From the NCBI GenBank assembly GCA_016293535.1, contig JAEDEB010000032.1:1-24610 (forward strand): a stretch of DNA of 24,610 nt, in the 5' to 3' direction. Origin of the DNA: Bacteroidales bacterium (GTDB lineage: Bacteria; Bacteroidota; Bacteroidia; Bacteroidales; UBA932). Position 1 is the first letter of the stretch. The number at the start of each line of letters is the position of its first letter. The notes beneath the pieces were generated by a model. That model was not told the DNA's origin and searched no databases. It saw only the letters and a program-made list of their open reading frames with translations. Made by a program: the position numbers and the translations under genes. This document shows, piece by piece, positions 22,600-24,610 of this stretch.

Positions 22600-23988
22600 C
22601 TAAAGCACGTCTTTGAGTCTTTCCATATGCACACTGTGCGACCCCTTGATGAGTATGGTCGCGCGGTGAGGCATCTCCTCCTTGAGTGCAGCCATCAAAG
22701 CATCTACGTCGGCGAAACTGTCCGCTCCGGCCTTTGCGAACTCATCCCCGACGAAATATGCCTTTGTGAGCTTGCCGTGAGTTATCATATCCTTGATTTT
22801 CTCAAGGATGCGTCTGTGCTCGGAGAGGGATTCGTCCCCGAGTTCCTTCATGTCTCCTACCATAGCAATCTTCACCCTCGCGTCCATGCAGGCGAAATTG
22901 TCGAGGGCTATTGACATGCTGCTCGGATTGGCATTGTACGCATCCACGATGAGGGTGTTGTCCGCTGTCCTGAGCATCTGTGAACGGTTGTTGGACGGAA
23001 CGTAGCGGTTGATGGCCTCGACAGCTCTTTCTTCGCTGATGCCGAAATATTTTCCCACTGCGATGGCTGACATCACGTTGTCTGCGTTGTATGAGCCGAT
23101 GAGATTGGTTCTTACCTCCAGCATCGTGCCCTGATGATAGCTTCTGCCTGTTCGCGGATCTGTCTTGACTACCGGGATGAGCATCTTCAGGAAAGGATTG
23201 CGTCCGTTTGGCTGGAGTACGACAGCGCCCTGATAACGGACACCGTACTGCACGGTCTTGAGCCCTCGGCGTTCCTTGACCATGGATCTGAGGTCCTCGC
23301 TGTCGGCGTTGACGAAAACGCGCTGTCCATGCGACTTGATGAAGTCATAGAGTTCGCCCTTGGTCTTCTTCACGCCCTCGAAATTGACGAAACCGAGGAG
23401 ATGGGCCTTCCCGACGTTGGTTACGAGTCCATAATCGGGCTGGGCTATGTTCACGAGCTCCTTTATGTCGCCGGGATGGCTCGCGCCCATCTCCACGACA
23501 GCTATCTCCGTCTCCTCATTGATCGAGAGCAGGGTCAGAGGTACACCGATGTTGTTGTTGAGGTTTCCCTCAGTCGCGGTCACGCAGAAACGGCAGGAGA
23601 GAACTTCCCTGATGAGTTCCTTGGTCGTGGTCTTGCCGTTTGTTCCGGTCAGGGCAATGACAGTCAGCCTTTCGTTGCCCAGGAAGGTGTTCTCCCTGTG
23701 GTATCTTGCAAGGGACTGAAGGGTCTCAAGTGTGTCCTTGACCCTTATCACCCTGTCCTGCAGTTTCTCTTCCTCTATTTCCGCGTTATGGTTTTTTGCC
23801 CAGGACTCCGACACTACAGCGTAAGCTGCACCATTCCTGAGAGCATCGAGGGCGAAATCATTCCCGTCAAAGTTCTCACCCTTGAGGGCGAAAAACAGCT
23901 CTCCGTTCCCTGCTTTGCGACTGTCAGTCGCAACCTTTCCGCACGATAGGAATATATCGTGGAGTTTTTTCATATCCAAATGACCCAT
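22600..23988 (-). CDS. murF: UDP-N-acetylmuramoyl-tripeptide--D-alanyl-D-alanine ligase
   Basis: Last cytosolic Mur ligase of peptidoglycan precursor synthesis; adds D-Ala-D-Ala to the UDP-MurNAc-tripeptide using ATP. 462 aa, standard length. The N-terminal substrate domain has 'VATDSRKAGNGELFFALKG' (19-37). The central ATPase domain has the P-loop 'GTNGKTTT' (115-122) with K119, then 'TEGNLNNNIGVPLTLL' and 'EMGASHPGDI'. The C-terminal domain has 'DAYNANPSSM' and 'KGSHSVHMERL'. Its ATG (23988) overlaps the dut stop codon by one base (TAATG), indicating translational coupling; a second in-frame ATG at 23973 is possible. Confidence 0.96.
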   Translation of the reverse strand: MGHLDMKKLHDIFLSCGKVATDSRKAGNGELFFALKGENFDGNDFALDALRNGAAYAVVSESWAKNHNAEIEEEKLQDRVIRVKDTLETLQSLARYHRENTFLGNERLTVIALTGTNGKTTTKELIREVLSCRFCVTATEGNLNNNIGVPLTLLSINEETEIAVVEMGASHPGDIKELVNIAQPDYGLVTNVGKAHLLGFVNFEGVKKTKGELYDFIKSHGQRVFVNADSEDLRSMVKERRGLKTVQYGVRYQGAVVLQPNGRNPFLKMLIPVVKTDPRTGRSYHQGTMLEVRTNLIGSYNADNVMSAIAVGKYFGISEERAVEAINRYVPSNNRSQMLRTADNTLIVDAYNANPSSMSIALDNFACMDARVKIAMVGDMKELGDESLSEHRRILEKIKDMITHGKLTKAYFVGDEFAKAGADSFADVDALMAALKEEMPHRATILIKGSHSVHMERLKDVL

Positions 23989-24422
23989 TATTTTGTTCCT
24001 GTGCTTCCGAATCCTCCCTCACCGCGCAGTGTGCTGTCCAGATGGGCTGTTTCTTCCCATTCCACCGTCTCGTGTCTTGCTATCACCATCTGGGCTATCC
24101 TTTCGCCGGGCACAATCTCGAAGGGTTCTGACGAGAGATTCACGAGTATGACCTTGATTTCTCCGCGGTAATCCGCGTCAATTGTCCCGGGCGTGTTGAG
24201 TACGGTTATGCCTTTCTTGGCAGCAAGGCCGCTGCGTGGGCGGATCTGGGCCTCGTAGCCGGCCGGCAGCGCGATGGAAATTCCTGTGGGAACGAGAGCT
24301 CTTTCCAGCGGACCGAGGGTTACGGGTCCATCAAGGTTTGCCTTCAGGTCCATACCCGCAGACAGGGGCGTGGCGTATGCCGGAGAAGGGTAGGCAGAGT
24401 TGTTTACGATCTTTACTTTCAT
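23988..24422 (-). CDS. dut: dUTP diphosphatase
   Basis: Trimeric dUTPase that hydrolyses dUTP to dUMP and pyrophosphate, protecting DNA from uracil and feeding thymidylate synthesis. 144 aa. All five family motifs are in order: 'SAGMDLKA' (21-28), 'RPRSGLA' (61-67), 'GTIDADYRGEIKVILVN' (79-95), 'PGERIAQMVI' (105-114) and 'RGEGGFGSTG' (133-142). It precedes murF in a two-gene unit with a 1-base overlap. A -7 box lies 62 bases upstream. Confidence 0.97.
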   Translation of the reverse strand: MKVKIVNNSAYPSPAYATPLSAGMDLKANLDGPVTLGPLERALVPTGISIALPAGYEAQIRPRSGLAAKKGITVLNTPGTIDADYRGEIKVILVNLSSEPFEIVPGERIAQMVIARHETVEWEETAHLDSTLRGEGGFGSTGTK

Positions 24423-24483
24423 CGTGTTGTTGTTGATAGATGGAACCCCGCCGGAGCGTTTTCCGGGCCGCTGGATCCGGATG

Positions 24484-24491
24484 CAAAGATA
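24484..24491 (-). promoter_or_regulatory. -7 box for dut-murF
   Basis: Reverse complement reads TATCTTTG, a match to TAnnTTTG. The upstream region is a T-run on that strand and no exact TTTG. The leader would be about 55-60 nt. Confidence 0.52.
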
Positions 24492-24514
24492 GTTTATTAC
24501 TTCCGTAAAAAAAG

Positions 24515-24545
24515 TTTGATGATTTAATTTTTGTCTTTATATTTG
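24515..24545 (+). promoter_or_regulatory. Promoter for tRNA-Ala
   Basis: TTTG at 24515-24518, exactly 19 bases, then TATATTTG at 24538-24545: both boxes and the spacing are consensus for Bacteroidota. The tRNA begins 12 bases later. Confidence 0.75.
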
Positions 24546-24556
24546 CAGGCGCATTC

Positions 24557-24610
24557 GGGGGATTAGCTCAGTTGGTAGAGCACCTGCTTTGCAAGCAGGG
24601 GGTCAAGAGT
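24557..24610 (+). tRNA. tRNA-Ala (anticodon UGC), cut by the right edge
   Basis: GGGGGATTAGCTCAGTTGGT begins a standard tRNA with D-arm 'GCTCAGTTGGTAGAGC'. The anticodon stem-loop is CCTGC-TTTGCAA-GCAGG, with anticodon TGC at the middle. The T-arm starts at the window edge. Only 54 of about 76 bases are present, so the acceptor stem cannot be verified. Confidence 0.92.

Noticed and set aside
24423..24556. An rRNA operon spacer context for tRNA-Ala
   Set aside because: There is no 16S 3' end or tRNA-Ile upstream; instead a consensus promoter lies directly before the tRNA, so it starts its own transcript.

Overview
The window looks like a chromosomal segment from a member of the Bacteroidales (Bacteroidota); genus is not resolvable by eye. 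The reasons are the many upstream boxes of the Bacteroidota sigma type (TAnnTTTG with an upstream TTTG/ATTG-like box), weak or absent Shine-Dalgarno sequences, and families typical of the phylum: DUF349, DUF5683, a helix-hairpin-helix/beta-barrel protein, a Tat-targeted dipeptide epimerase lipoprotein, and a YidC with the Bacteroidetes-like 'LIKLVLSPLT' groove.

Layout. Positions 1-1144 are an accessory, partly decayed area: the N-terminal part of a DUF1016/YhcG-type PD-(D/E)XK nuclease on the minus strand runs off the left edge. It is joined in frame to a broken tyrosine-recombinase fragment. Positions 1145-3049 carry a Tat/lipobox L-Ala-D/L-Glu-type dipeptide epimerase, a small secreted protein, and a roughly 170-bp palindromic intergenic element. 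A perfect 31-bp direct repeat (1114-1144 and 2999-3029) brackets this stretch. Positions 3050-6082 encode a Ca2+/Na+-type exchanger, a small two-helix membrane protein, and a CPA1 K+/H+ antiporter with two RCK_C domains. Positions 6093-8528 (minus) encode methylglyoxal synthase and an exported HhH/beta-barrel protein.

Positions 8607-9738 (plus) are hpt and adk. Positions 9762-14347 (minus) are the parA-parB-DUF5683-mltD cluster, linking chromosome partition with an envelope protein and a LysM lytic transglycosylase. 14458-15435 (plus) is a YegS/BmrU-like lipid kinase whose 3' end overlaps a convergent RluA-type pseudouridine synthase, followed by trmD (both minus). Positions 16985-22588 (plus) are a tight operon: DUF349 protein, yidC, yggS and a class I/II aminotransferase. 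Positions 22600-24422 (minus) are murF and dut, coupled by a 1-nt overlap. The right edge cuts a tRNA-Ala(UGC) that has a textbook Bacteroidota promoter.

Most of the window is ordinary housekeeping. The parts that deserve attention are at the left: the integrase-nuclease chimera, the palindromic repeats inside the nuclease gene, and the 31-bp repeat with its associated intergenic element. No convincing new defence or metabolic system is visible. No gene-free stretch exceeds 300 bases.
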